Shown in pieces: positions 9,256 to 17,029 of a DNA stretch of 33,962 nucleotides (positions are counted from its first letter, which is position 1; each line of letters opens with the position of its first letter). The notes under the pieces are model-generated. The model was not told the DNA's origin. It saw only the letters and a list, made by a program, of their open reading frames with translations, and made no database searches. The DNA comes from an uncultured Chthonomonas sp. (GTDB taxonomy: Bacteria > Armatimonadota > Chthonomonadetes > Chthonomonadales > CAJBBX01): assembly GCA_903951425.1 (NCBI GenBank), contig CAJBBX010000030.1:1-33962 (forward strand), read 5' to 3'. Position numbers and translations under genes: made by a program.

Positions 9256-9272
9256 GCCGCGCGTCGCGCGGC
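9256..9272. repeat. GC-rich hairpin 3' of the NACHT-FGE gene
   Basis: A 7-bp perfect inverted repeat, GCCGCGC and GCGCGGC, has a 3-base loop. It lies 35 bases beyond the stop codon of the NACHT-FGE gene. No T-run follows, so it is at best a weak terminator. Some DGR target genes carry a short GC-rich DNA hairpin just 3' of the variable region that promotes retrohoming, so its position is noteworthy. GC-rich dyads this short also arise by chance in such DNA. Confidence 0.45.
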
Positions 9273-9306
9273 GTAAGTGGTGAAGCAGCAAAACCGCAAG
9301 CCGTAA

Positions 9307-12195
9307 TCAGGCAGTCCTGGCGCCGCGGAAACCGCGGTCGCTGCTGCGGCGGTCCGGGTTCCGATTGCCGCTACGGAGGGCACAACGGAACCGGAGTTCG
9401 CGACCCAGACGGAACGAGCCACCGCGCAGTACTCGCGATCGGCCCGTCTGCCTCGTCTCGCCTTCCCCTAGAGCAGGATACCCAGACCACTCCCAGACGT
9501 TGCCCGCCATGTCGCGGCACCTGGTTGGGCTCTCGCCGGAGGGGAACGCGCCCACCGGCGCCGTGCTGCGCAGGTCCATGTCGCCCTGGGAGTTGGCGCA
9601 CTTCCGGTTGTCCCACCCATCGCCCCACGGGAACCTGCGTCCGTCCGTGCCGCGGGCCGCCTTCTCCCACTGGCGCTCCGTGGGAAGGAAGAACGGCTGC
9701 TTCGTCTCCTCCTCAACCCACGTGCAGAAGGCCTGCGCGTCGTGCCATGAGACATTCACCATGGGATGGTTGTCGATCCAGCCCCAGGGGGGCGCAGGCG
9801 GCATCTCCCGCCCTTTCGCCTTGCAGAAGAGCCGGTACTCACCTACGGTCACGGGGTACTTCCGGATCCAGAATGGCTCCTCATGGAGGGGTTCCTTCTT
9901 GTCTCCATAGAGGAACTTGCCGCCCGGAACCTTCACCGTCTCCGTCAGATCCCGAGGGTCGCCCACGGCGGCCAAGACGGCGCCCGCGGCCAGACGCCCG
10001 GACACAGGCAACCGCTCATGCTCCAGGATATCCACCAGCCGAGACCTGACGCGACGCAGGGTCTCCTTGTCCTGCTCGTCTTCAACGCGGCCCGCCCCGA
10101 TCTCGGCCATGCACTCACCCGCAGTGACGACCGCACGCCATCCGGCCGCATCAGCGGGGAATGATGGAGGAGAGAGCTTGCCGACCAGACGCATGGGACG
10201 GTCGACCTCATTCTGCTGGTTCGCCAGTCGGTTCACGGCAAGGAGTACCACTTCGCGCCAGTAAGCCCCCTTGCGCGCCAGACCGTTCAACTCGGTGGTC
10301 ACCTCACTCCTGGAGCAGACATGGCAGGCGGCCAGATACTCCTGGAAGGTCCGGTGCGGGAAGGTGCAGCAATCGCCTTTCCCCGGTATGAGCAGCCCTG
10401 CCCGCAGCTTCACGAGACGCAGCACGCTGTTGGCCCATGTGTAGTCCCTGCCGTTGCGCGTAAGGCGCACAAAGGCATCGCGCAAGGTACTCTCAGGAAT
10501 ATCGGCCGCGGCCCTCCCGCCGGTTGCTTCGGCGCCCGCGTGGGCCTCGTAAGCCACCGACGCGAGGACGCGGCGGAAGTCGCTATCGTGCTTCTCGACG
10601 GCGCGGAGCAGATCGCGCAGGGACTCGGGGCCGTCCTGGCGCCGTTTGTCGACCTCGCGCCACTTCCATAGCAGCAACTCGACCACATCCTCGTAGACCT
10701 GCGAACGGGCGTCGGGTAGCTCCCCTTTGTCGGCGTGGTCGATTGCCATGATCGTGAGCAGAAGCGGGTTCCCGGCCATGCCCCGAAGATCGTCCCGCCG
10801 GGCGGCCTCACACAGCTTCGCCGCGCTGGCCTCCCAGTCCGGTCGGTTACCACGATTCGCCAGCGTCCGGTACCACGCTACCACGAACGCGCTAATCTGC
10901 TCGTCGTCGAAGGCAAGCAGATCGCGCCGGGTCCAGCGCCCCTCGCTCAACAGCCAGGGCCCCTGGGTTGGGTCCAGCTTATCGCGCTCTGCGTAGCTCC
11001 GGATGCGGCAGGTGACCAGCATGGGCATGTCGGGGTAGGCCTGCGGCAGATGGTTCAGCATCTCGCGGATGGCGGGCATGGCCGGATCGGTATCGGCGAC
11101 CTCGTCCCAGCCGTCCAGCAGAAGGAGCGCCTTCTGCGATGCGACGGCGTGGTTCACGACATCGGCGGCCTCGGGGCACTCATTGGCCATCTGCGCCTTG
11201 AGGTAGTCCGACAGCAGACCGAGCTTCGTGGCCTTGGAGCCCGACTCCCCGATCCAGACGGCCAGGCGACGCAGGATCACACGCACCGGCAACAGCCCCG
11301 CCCACTCCGGCGGCAGGCCGGGCAGGGACTTACCCAGGTCGACCTCTTGCCCGAGTTGCCTGCGGCCGATGCAGTTGGCGAGGTGATTGAGGAACGTGGT
11401 CTTGCCGCCGCCCGGCTCACCGATGAGCAGCATGTGCGGGTTGTTCGCGAACATCTCGAGCGCGGTCGTAGCTCGGGACTCGGGCTGGTTACCCGACCGC
11501 GCCGCACGGAGGCCGATGTAGACATCGCTCAGGCAGGGCGGCGCGACCCGGCTGGTTGCGTCCGCGCCCGACTTCTCGGGGCCCGAGAGGGGCAGCGTGC
11601 CGGTCTCTGTGACGAGAAGGCGCAGGTAGGTCTCGCGGGCGCCGGCGGCGAGGGCCGCTGCGGCCTGGGCGGGGGCTTCGACCGCCGTCGTGACGCGGTC
11701 CAGCCTCGAGAGGACATCGTGCAGGAGGGCACTGTCATTGATGCGGGACCGTCCGGTTACGGCGGCGTACATCGAGTTCACGAGGTTGAGCAGGAGGGTG
11801 AACTCGTCCTTGTCCAAGCACGCCGAAGTCCAGCCCGCCGCCAGGTACTCGGAGTAGAGAAGATAGGGGTCGAGTTGCGCCTGAGGTCGATCCAGCAAGA
11901 ACCTGGCCATTTGCTGCTGAACCACGGGTCGCTCGGCGAGGGCGCCCCACATGCGGGTCAGGTCCTCTTCCGTCACCGGCGCCGGCGACCGGGACTGCGC
12001 GCCGGAGATGTCCAGGTCGATGGCATAGGCGCTCGATGCCATGACCATGGCGCGCCCCAAAGCACCGTGCGCACGCTCCAACGCCTGGGCCGTCTCCGGC
12101 GTAGAGCCCGCCTTGCGCTTCACCGCAGCATAGATGAGCTCACAGCCCCTGAATAGGACGCTCGCGACGAAGCTCTGACCGATCGGATCAAGCAT
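9307..12195 (-). CDS. NACHT NTPase with C-terminal FGE/C-type-lectin-fold domain (NLR-like)
   Basis: This encodes 962 residues with no signal peptide; the ATG at 12195 has GGAG nine bases upstream. Residues 1-230 are helical with no effector I recognise. NACHT follows: Walker A GEPGGGKTT (259-267, K265), Walker B LLLLDGWDE (D361, D364, E365), a TCRIRSY sensor strand, and the winged-helix signature FPHRTFQEYLAA from residue 612. Residues about 754-962 are an FGE-sulfatase domain (VPGGKF, NVSWHDAQAFC, LPTERQWEKAARG, GNVWEW, VLRGGSF). The two catalytic cysteines of true FGE are absent from the GGSF...RCA segment, so it is probably a binding module. The extreme C-terminus (921-959) matches the layout of DGR variable regions, ending in GFR six codons before the stop. 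Bacterial NACHT proteins are NLR relatives, several of them antiphage; the role here is inferred. It lies 101 bases after the beta-helix gene. Confidence 0.9.
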   Translation of the reverse strand: MLDPIGQSFVASVLFRGCELIYAAVKRKAGSTPETAQALERAHGALGRAMVMASSAYAIDLDISGAQSRSPAPVTEEDLTRMWGALAERPVVQQQMARFLLDRPQAQLDPYLLYSEYLAAGWTSACLDKDEFTLLLNLVNSMYAAVTGRSRINDSALLHDVLSRLDRVTTAVEAPAQAAAALAAGARETYLRLLVTETGTLPLSGPEKSGADATSRVAPPCLSDVYIGLRAARSGNQPESRATTALEMFANNPHMLLIGEPGGGKTTFLNHLANCIGRRQLGQEVDLGKSLPGLPPEWAGLLPVRVILRRLAVWIGESGSKATKLGLLSDYLKAQMANECPEAADVVNHAVASQKALLLLDGWDEVADTDPAMPAIREMLNHLPQAYPDMPMLVTCRIRSYAERDKLDPTQGPWLLSEGRWTRRDLLAFDDEQISAFVVAWYRTLANRGNRPDWEASAAKLCEAARRDDLRGMAGNPLLLTIMAIDHADKGELPDARSQVYEDVVELLLWKWREVDKRRQDGPESLRDLLRAVEKHDSDFRRVLASVAYEAHAGAEATGGRAAADIPESTLRDAFVRLTRNGRDYTWANSVLRLVKLRAGLLIPGKGDCCTFPHRTFQEYLAACHVCSRSEVTTELNGLARKGAYWREVVLLAVNRLANQQNEVDRPMRLVGKLSPPSFPADAAGWRAVVTAGECMAEIGAGRVEDEQDKETLRRVRSRLVDILEHERLPVSGRLAAGAVLAAVGDPRDLTETVKVPGGKFLYGDKKEPLHEEPFWIRKYPVTVGEYRLFCKAKGREMPPAPPWGWIDNHPMVNVSWHDAQAFCTWVEEETKQPFFLPTERQWEKAARGTDGRRFPWGDGWDNRKCANSQGDMDLRSTAPVGAFPSGESPTRCRDMAGNVWEWSGYPALGEGETRQTGRSRVLRGGSFRLGRELRFRCALRSGNRNPDRRSSDRGFRGARTA
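9316..9435 (-). other. Candidate DGR-type variable region (end of NACHT-FGE gene)
   Basis: This encodes residues 921-959, from RVLRGGSF to the GFR near the C-terminus. In DGR targets of the FGE type this stretch usually reads GGSW, Asn-rich, R-C/S-A, Asn-rich, PD, Asn-rich, GFR, with AAC codons as mutable sites. Here nearly all the expected Asn sites hold other residues: CTC, AGC and GGC after RCA, then CGC, AGC, AGC, GAC after PD. All of these end in C and are reachable from AAC by changing adenines only. Two Asn codons remain (AAT, AAC). No template repeat or reverse transcriptase is in the window, and the GC-rich genome itself favours C-ending codons, so this is a hypothesis. Confidence 0.35.
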
Positions 12196-12296
12196 GACAG
12201 ACGTCTCCGGTGCGTGAGGTGCTTACCCGTAGGTTCTATGCGGCGGGGGCGCACTCCTGCTCCGTTGGCGCATCGCCCCGCCACCAGGGCGCCTGA

Positions 12297-14984
12297 TCAG
12301 GGCTGGGCGGTTAGCTTCACGTTGTCCAGGTAGAAGATTGCGGCTTCGTTGGCGTTGGCGATGAAGCCAAGCCACTGGAGCGCGTTGAACTTGGGGTCGC
12401 AGGCCAGGCCCTCCAGCGCCAGGTCGACGCCGCGTCCGGTTACGCGTAACGCCCACTTGCCGTCGGCCCGGGAGCCGAGGCCGCAGGAGACCTCGAAGTG
12501 GAGCCACTGGCCGTGCGGCAGGATGGCCACCTTCCGACCGCCCACGTTGAGCGCTCCCTCGGCATCGACGTTGAGGCTGGGGCCGACGCGGTAGGGGCTC
12601 GACGCGTCGCGCCACTCGACCGCAGGCAGGGCTCGCGCGTCGACGCGGAGGTCGAATGTGAGCTTGGCGCGGCCTCGGAGGAGGTTGGGCACGAACCAGA
12701 GGTGCGGGTTGAAGGTGAAGTCCATGCCGGCGGCGTCGGCAAACCGGAGGCTCTGGCGCCCCGAGGCGGCGGTCTCGGCGGTCACGCGGATATTCCCCGA
12801 GCCCGCCTCGCCGTAGGTCACCGCGTTCTCGGCGGCCACGCCCTCGGGCTCGTCCTCGAAGGTCTCGTTGGGCAGGTAGCCGCCGCCCTCGGGCCTGGTC
12901 GGATAGGCGAAGGGCTCGCGCCGGATCAGCCGGGGCAGCTTGCGCCACGCCGGGTCGCCGGTGAGGCCGCATCGGCTGGTGTCGATGGGCCGGAAGCCCA
13001 GCTTCTGCGCGGGCGAGCCGGGCTTCAGCCGGAAGTCGAAGCGACGGGCGTCCACGAAGCCGGGGTCTGCCACCAGCGAGCCCTTCTCGTGGCCTGCGGC
13101 CTGCCACGTCGCCAGCGGCACGTCGCCGGGGAAGAGGACAGGCTTGCCGCCCGTGCGCCAGTAGAGGTTGCTCCCCGACGCGGTGATCGCCCCGGAGCCG
13201 CCCATGAGCTCGCCGCGCTCGTAGAGGACGATGTTGCGCTCGAAGGCAAAGGTGGTGCCCTTGTCGGCCCGGCCACGCGAGACCTGGCGGTCGCGGCTGA
13301 AGGCGAAGACGTTGTTGCGGACCGTGATGTCGCGACCGTAGTGGATGGAGAGGCCGCCGAAGATGGTGCCGTAGACGACATTATCCTCGATCAGCGCTCC
13401 CGTGGTGCCCTCGTCGGGGTAGATGCCGCCCGCGCCCGAGGTCTCGTGGCCCCATATCTCGTGGATCAGATTGTTGCGTATGACCGTGCCCGTGGAGATG
13501 CCCAGCGTGTAGATGGCTGCCATGTCGCTCATCACGCGGCGTCCCAGGTGGTGCAGGTGGTTGAACTCGATGCGGTTGCGGTGGCAGGTGGTCGGGTCGT
13601 AGCCCCACGACCAGCCCACCGAGATGCCGGTGTAGTTCATGTCGCAGATCTCGTTGTGCGAGATCGTGTTGTCGCTGCTCTGGCCCACCCAGACGCCGAT
13701 GGCGCCGGCGTGGACGATGCCGCCGTCATGGATGAAGCAGTTGTCGACCACGTTGCCGCCGCTGGCCGTGGGGCCGGTGGCGGGCTCGGGGCGGCCGACC
13801 TTGACGCCGCCTGCGCCCAGGTCGGTGAAGTGGCACGCCTCCACCCGGTTGCGGCTGCATCCTGCGCCCAGCTCCAGCCCGTACTGGCCCACGTGGGCGA
13901 CCTCGCAGCCGGTGAATCGGCAGTCGGCAGCGCCCGTGGCGGTCACGGCGCCGGGCACGCTGACCGCGGCCTGCCAGTCGCCATGCCCCTCGGCCGGGAG
14001 GCTCCATTCGGCGTGGCGGAAGGCGATGCCGCTGAACCAGACGTTGCTCACCAGTCGCCCGGCGGCTGGGTCGCCCTGGATCTCGAGCAGCGAGGTCGCC
14101 ATCGGCGCGGTGATGGTCGCCTTGCGCGGATCGATCCCCTTGGGCGGGATGAGCGAGAGCGTGCCCGCATCGCGGTCGAGTTGCCACTCGCCGGGGGCAT
14201 CCAGGGCGCCCTCGTGGTTCTCGATGATGTAGCGCTGCCGCCCGTACCACTGCATGGGCCACTTGGCGGGCCCGGCGAAGGTGACGGTGCGCTTGGCCGG
14301 GTCGACGGACTTCAGCGGCAGGAGGCTGGTCTCCCAGATCTGGTAGAGGACCACGTTAGCGTCGGCCAGGTTGCGCCAGGGCCGCACCGTGCCGGGAGCG
14401 TAGCGGAACGCGGTCTGGCTCCGGTCGGTCCGGGCGCCGGTGGCCGGGTCGGTGATCGGTCCGGCCTTGCCTGCGGTAGTCCAGAAGCCCACGTTGGGCG
14501 ACCGGGCGAGGGTCAGGCGGCGGTCATCCAGCCAGAGTTGCCGGAAGACCCACTTGCGGCCCTTCGCCTCCGGAACCTCGGTTCGCCAGACGCCGCCGCC
14601 GATCGGCCTCCACCCTCGGATGACGCGCCCGCCGGAGACCACGGGCTTCTCGCCGCGCCAGGCCGCGTAGCGGATCGGCGCGCCGGGCCTGCCGGAGTCC
14701 TCGGGCCCGAACCGCAGCGGCTGGGCAATGTGATAGGTTCCGCCCCGGAGCCAGACGGTGACGCGGCCAGGTTCCTCGCCCGCCGTCCTGCGCGCCCGAA
14801 TCTCGTCGCGGGCGCGGGCGATGGTGGCGAAGGGGCCTTCGGCCGAGCCGGGCAGTCGGGCGGCGCGGGAGCCGCTCCAACGGTCATTGCCGCTGGGCGA
14901 GACGTAGAGCGTCAGGTCGGCGCTGACGGCGGTGGCGGCGCTAGCCAACCCCGCCGCAACAGCCACCAGGAGGTGCCATCGCAT
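12297..14984 (-). CDS. Secreted right-handed parallel beta-helix protein (GH141-like) with jelly-roll domain
   Basis: This encodes 895 residues from the ATG at 14984, which begins a signal peptide (MRWHLLVAVAAGLASAATAV) and has GGAA upstream. The open frame reaches 15026 but that start would bury the signal. The LTLYVSPSGNDRWSG opening, GPFATIARARDEIR and RVTVWLRGGTYHI are typical of secreted beta-helix enzymes, including GH141-type fucosidase/xylanase-like proteins and pectate-lyase-like proteins. Residues about 330-660 show repeated N-x-I/V rungs (RNRVEACHF, DNTISHNEICDM, GTVIRNNLIHEIWG, ALIEDNVVYG). From about 705 a beta-sandwich follows (NETFEDEPEG... FYLDNVKL), probably carbohydrate-binding. 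The likely role is cleavage of an acidic or branched polysaccharide outside the cytoplasm. It lies 35 bases after the beta-lactamase-fold gene, so these two are probably one transcript. The fold is sure; the reaction is not. Confidence 0.85.
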   Translation of the reverse strand: MRWHLLVAVAAGLASAATAVSADLTLYVSPSGNDRWSGSRAARLPGSAEGPFATIARARDEIRARRTAGEEPGRVTVWLRGGTYHIAQPLRFGPEDSGRPGAPIRYAAWRGEKPVVSGGRVIRGWRPIGGGVWRTEVPEAKGRKWVFRQLWLDDRRLTLARSPNVGFWTTAGKAGPITDPATGARTDRSQTAFRYAPGTVRPWRNLADANVVLYQIWETSLLPLKSVDPAKRTVTFAGPAKWPMQWYGRQRYIIENHEGALDAPGEWQLDRDAGTLSLIPPKGIDPRKATITAPMATSLLEIQGDPAAGRLVSNVWFSGIAFRHAEWSLPAEGHGDWQAAVSVPGAVTATGAADCRFTGCEVAHVGQYGLELGAGCSRNRVEACHFTDLGAGGVKVGRPEPATGPTASGGNVVDNCFIHDGGIVHAGAIGVWVGQSSDNTISHNEICDMNYTGISVGWSWGYDPTTCHRNRIEFNHLHHLGRRVMSDMAAIYTLGISTGTVIRNNLIHEIWGHETSGAGGIYPDEGTTGALIEDNVVYGTIFGGLSIHYGRDITVRNNVFAFSRDRQVSRGRADKGTTFAFERNIVLYERGELMGGSGAITASGSNLYWRTGGKPVLFPGDVPLATWQAAGHEKGSLVADPGFVDARRFDFRLKPGSPAQKLGFRPIDTSRCGLTGDPAWRKLPRLIRREPFAYPTRPEGGGYLPNETFEDEPEGVAAENAVTYGEAGSGNIRVTAETAASGRQSLRFADAAGMDFTFNPHLWFVPNLLRGRAKLTFDLRVDARALPAVEWRDASSPYRVGPSLNVDAEGALNVGGRKVAILPHGQWLHFEVSCGLGSRADGKWALRVTGRGVDLALEGLACDPKFNALQWLGFIANANEAAIFYLDNVKLTAQP

Positions 14985-15019
14985 GGTTCCGGTTCCTTCC
15001 CAAGGGCGGCGCGCGCCCC

Positions 15020-16660
15020 TCACCACTTGAGCAACTCGATAACTTCCAGTACCGTCCTGGCGGCGTCCGCCTGCTTGATCCCGGGCCGCTCCTCCCGGTG
15101 ATTAAAGAGCAGCGCGGCGTGGCACATGGACCAGCGGCGCTGGAAGAGCATGGTGGAGGTGCCGTCCCAACTGCCGAAGTAGATGGTCCAGCCGTTGTCG
15201 ATGCCAGGCGCCAGACGGCCGCGCTCATCCAACAGCGGCTTGCCGGTGGCCATGGCCAGGCGGCCGCAGTAGCCCACGAGGGCTCGGGCCGAAGCGATCA
15301 TCGTGTGGTCGTAGTAGTCGCGGCCGCCGTCCGTGATGGGCAACTGGCGGCCGCGGTCCTCGGGGTGGATGCTGGGCGCCATGCCGCGGGTGGAGTACCA
15401 GACCTCGTTCGGCTGCCGGTCCTGCGGCCGTGTCCGCGAGAGCGCCACTTCGGCGGCGTACCTGGCCGGGAAGACCTCGGTACGGAGCAGGCGCAACGCA
15501 TCACCGGTGAGCCAGTGGACGAAGTGCCAGAGCAGCATGTTGGCCGTGTTGTTGTACTTCTCGGTGCGACCCGGGTCGCTCTCCAGCCTGCGGCCGGCGA
15601 ACCAGCGGAGTACATCCAACTGGGTCGGCATACGGGTGATGCCCAGATCGGCGCGAATGGCGGCGACGGCCGGATATTCGATGGCGATGCCGCTGGTGTG
15701 GTCGATCATCTGGCCCACGGTCACGTCGAGCATGCGCGGGTCCGTGACGGTGACGGGCGGGCCGAGGAGCCCGGCGGCCTGGAGCGTGCGGAAGGGGCGG
15801 AGGTCGCGGGTCACGGGTTCGCCGGTCAGCGGCGCCAGGCGCCCCAGTGCGATGATGCGTCCGATGGCCGAGCGGATGATCATCTTGTCGACGCTGGCCA
15901 GCCGGAACATGGCCGGCGGGGTGAGACGGCGGCTTCGTCCCTGGTCGTAGAACCCGTAGGCCCTCTCGGCTACCGCTACGCCGTCCTTGCTGAGGGCCAG
16001 GGAGCCGCTGGGGATCTCGTGGGCGCGCATGTAGGCGGTGAGGTTGCCGTCCAGCGCCTCCAGTCCGGGCTTGAGGAACCCGGTGATCGGGATGCCGTCG
16101 GCGGTCACCTCGCTTCGCTCCTCCTGCCAGGCCTCGTACGCGCCGACGGCCTCCACGCGTCCGCCGAGCAGAAGGTAGGGTGTCCGGCCCTTGCGGGCGA
16201 CATCGGCGAAGACCAGATGCGCGGGCCGACCTTTCCACGCCGTCACGTCCCACTCGACGGGCCGCAGCGTGGCGTCGCCCTGGCCGGAGGCCTTGAGGAC
16301 GACCTTGTCGTCGATCAGGAGGCCTATGTAGCAGCGCGGCTCGCCCTGCTCGTCGGTCTCGCCGCACCCTCCCACCTGGAGCCGAATGGCCTTGCAGAGG
16401 AGCGTGAACCGCGACGAGTGCATCTCACAGGTGGCCGCTCCGCCGGTCTCAGCTCCCCATGTCGTCAGGTTCTGCTCACCGGTCTCGCGGTTCGCGGCCA
16501 GCCGCGGGAGCGTTCCGCCGGCCAGCCGCCAGCCGCGCAGTCCGTCGGTCAGGTCGAACAACGTGCTCGTGCCGCCAACGGGCTCGGCCGCGAGTCGCTC
16601 AGGAAACCAGAGCCCGGCCGCGGCGGCAGACGAGGAGAGCAGGAAGAGGCGTCGGTTCAT
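15020..16660 (-). CDS. Exported serine beta-lactamase-fold hydrolase with N-terminal jelly-roll domain
   Basis: This encodes 546 residues from the ATG at 16660. The signal MNRRLFLLSSSAAAAGLWFP starts with an NRR motif, and GGGAA lies upstream; the frame is open nine codons further up. Residues about 30-175 form a beta-rich domain resembling the accessory sandwich of some glycosidases (LLIDDKVVLKASG, HLVFADVARKGRTPYLLLGG). Residues about 195-546 fit the class C beta-lactamase/esterase family. FRLASVDK gives the S-x-x-K motif (S256, K259), and KYNNTANMLL gives Y-x-N (Y369). The third motif, usually H-x-G or K-T-G, seems replaced by FGSWDGTS. The family includes D-Ala-D-Ala peptidases, esterases and acyl hydrolases; next to a beta-helix enzyme, a deacetylase or esterase acting on substituted polysaccharide is plausible. 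It is probably co-transcribed with the beta-helix gene. Confidence 0.8.
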   Translation of the reverse strand: MNRRLFLLSSSAAAAGLWFPERLAAEPVGGTSTLFDLTDGLRGWRLAGGTLPRLAANRETGEQNLTTWGAETGGAATCEMHSSRFTLLCKAIRLQVGGCGETDEQGEPRCYIGLLIDDKVVLKASGQGDATLRPVEWDVTAWKGRPAHLVFADVARKGRTPYLLLGGRVEAVGAYEAWQEERSEVTADGIPITGFLKPGLEALDGNLTAYMRAHEIPSGSLALSKDGVAVAERAYGFYDQGRSRRLTPPAMFRLASVDKMIIRSAIGRIIALGRLAPLTGEPVTRDLRPFRTLQAAGLLGPPVTVTDPRMLDVTVGQMIDHTSGIAIEYPAVAAIRADLGITRMPTQLDVLRWFAGRRLESDPGRTEKYNNTANMLLWHFVHWLTGDALRLLRTEVFPARYAAEVALSRTRPQDRQPNEVWYSTRGMAPSIHPEDRGRQLPITDGGRDYYDHTMIASARALVGYCGRLAMATGKPLLDERGRLAPGIDNGWTIYFGSWDGTSTMLFQRRWSMCHAALLFNHREERPGIKQADAARTVLEVIELLKW

Positions 16661-16762
16661 TGCGTGGGTTCCCGGGCCATCGGTCATGTTGACGGCTCAG
16701 AGTTCGACGGCGAACCTGCCGGTTCCTACCTCCACGCCGCATTCGCCGCGGCCGTGCGGGCG

Positions 16763-17029
16763 CTACTTGCCCTTGGCGCGCTTGGCAGCCGCGGCTAGGA
16801 CGCCGGCGGGGTCCTTGTCGAACTGGGGCTTGCAGCCCGCACAGCAGAAGTAGTAGGTCTTGCCCTTGTAGGTGCTGTGGCCGGCGGCGGCCTGCTTGGA
16901 GGCGATCTTGCCGCCCATGACGGGACAGACAAGGGCCTCGGCCTTGGGGGGGCGCTTGTGCTGGGCCAGGGCGGGCGTTGCCATGGCGATGGCCGCAAGG
17001 GCCGTGAGTGCGATCGTGTTGGTTCTCAT
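16763..17029 (-). CDS. Secreted YHS-domain metal-binding protein of the efflux operon
   Basis: This encodes 88 residues from the ATG at 17029, with an ideal AAGGAGA seven bases upstream. The start overlaps the TGA of the RND pump gene by four bases (ATGA), showing translational coupling. Residues 1-22 (MRTNTIALTALAAIAMATPALA) are a signal peptide, so the mature protein of about 66 residues is periplasmic. It is a YHS/TRASH-like domain: C35 in VCPVMGG, then STYKGKTYYFCCAGC with C62, C63 and C66. YHS domains are small metal-binding modules often found with copper, silver or mercury resistance genes. The likely role is to carry or sense the metal exported by the pump. A C-terminal tail of Lys and Ala follows. 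Family assignment is firm; the specific metal is inferred from the neighbours. Confidence 0.88.
   Translation of the reverse strand: MRTNTIALTALAAIAMATPALAQHKRPPKAEALVCPVMGGKIASKQAAAGHSTYKGKTYYFCCAGCKPQFDKDPAGVLAAAAKRAKGK

Noticed and set aside
9128-9306. DGR template repeat or accessory gene beside the NACHT-FGE gene
   Set aside because: I compared this gap with the candidate variable region by eye and saw no near-repeat and no coding frame for an RT or Avd-like protein.
12498-15101. Plus-strand open frame of 867 codons
   Set aside because: It is the shadow of the beta-helix gene; no motif or start signal is seen.
16712-16725. Short dyad GAACC/GGTTC between the YHS and beta-lactamase-fold genes
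   Set aside because: It has only five base pairs and no T-run, too weak to call a terminator.
15098-16798. Plus-strand open frame of 566 codons
   Set aside because: It is antisense to the beta-lactamase-fold gene with its S-x-x-K and Y-x-N motifs.
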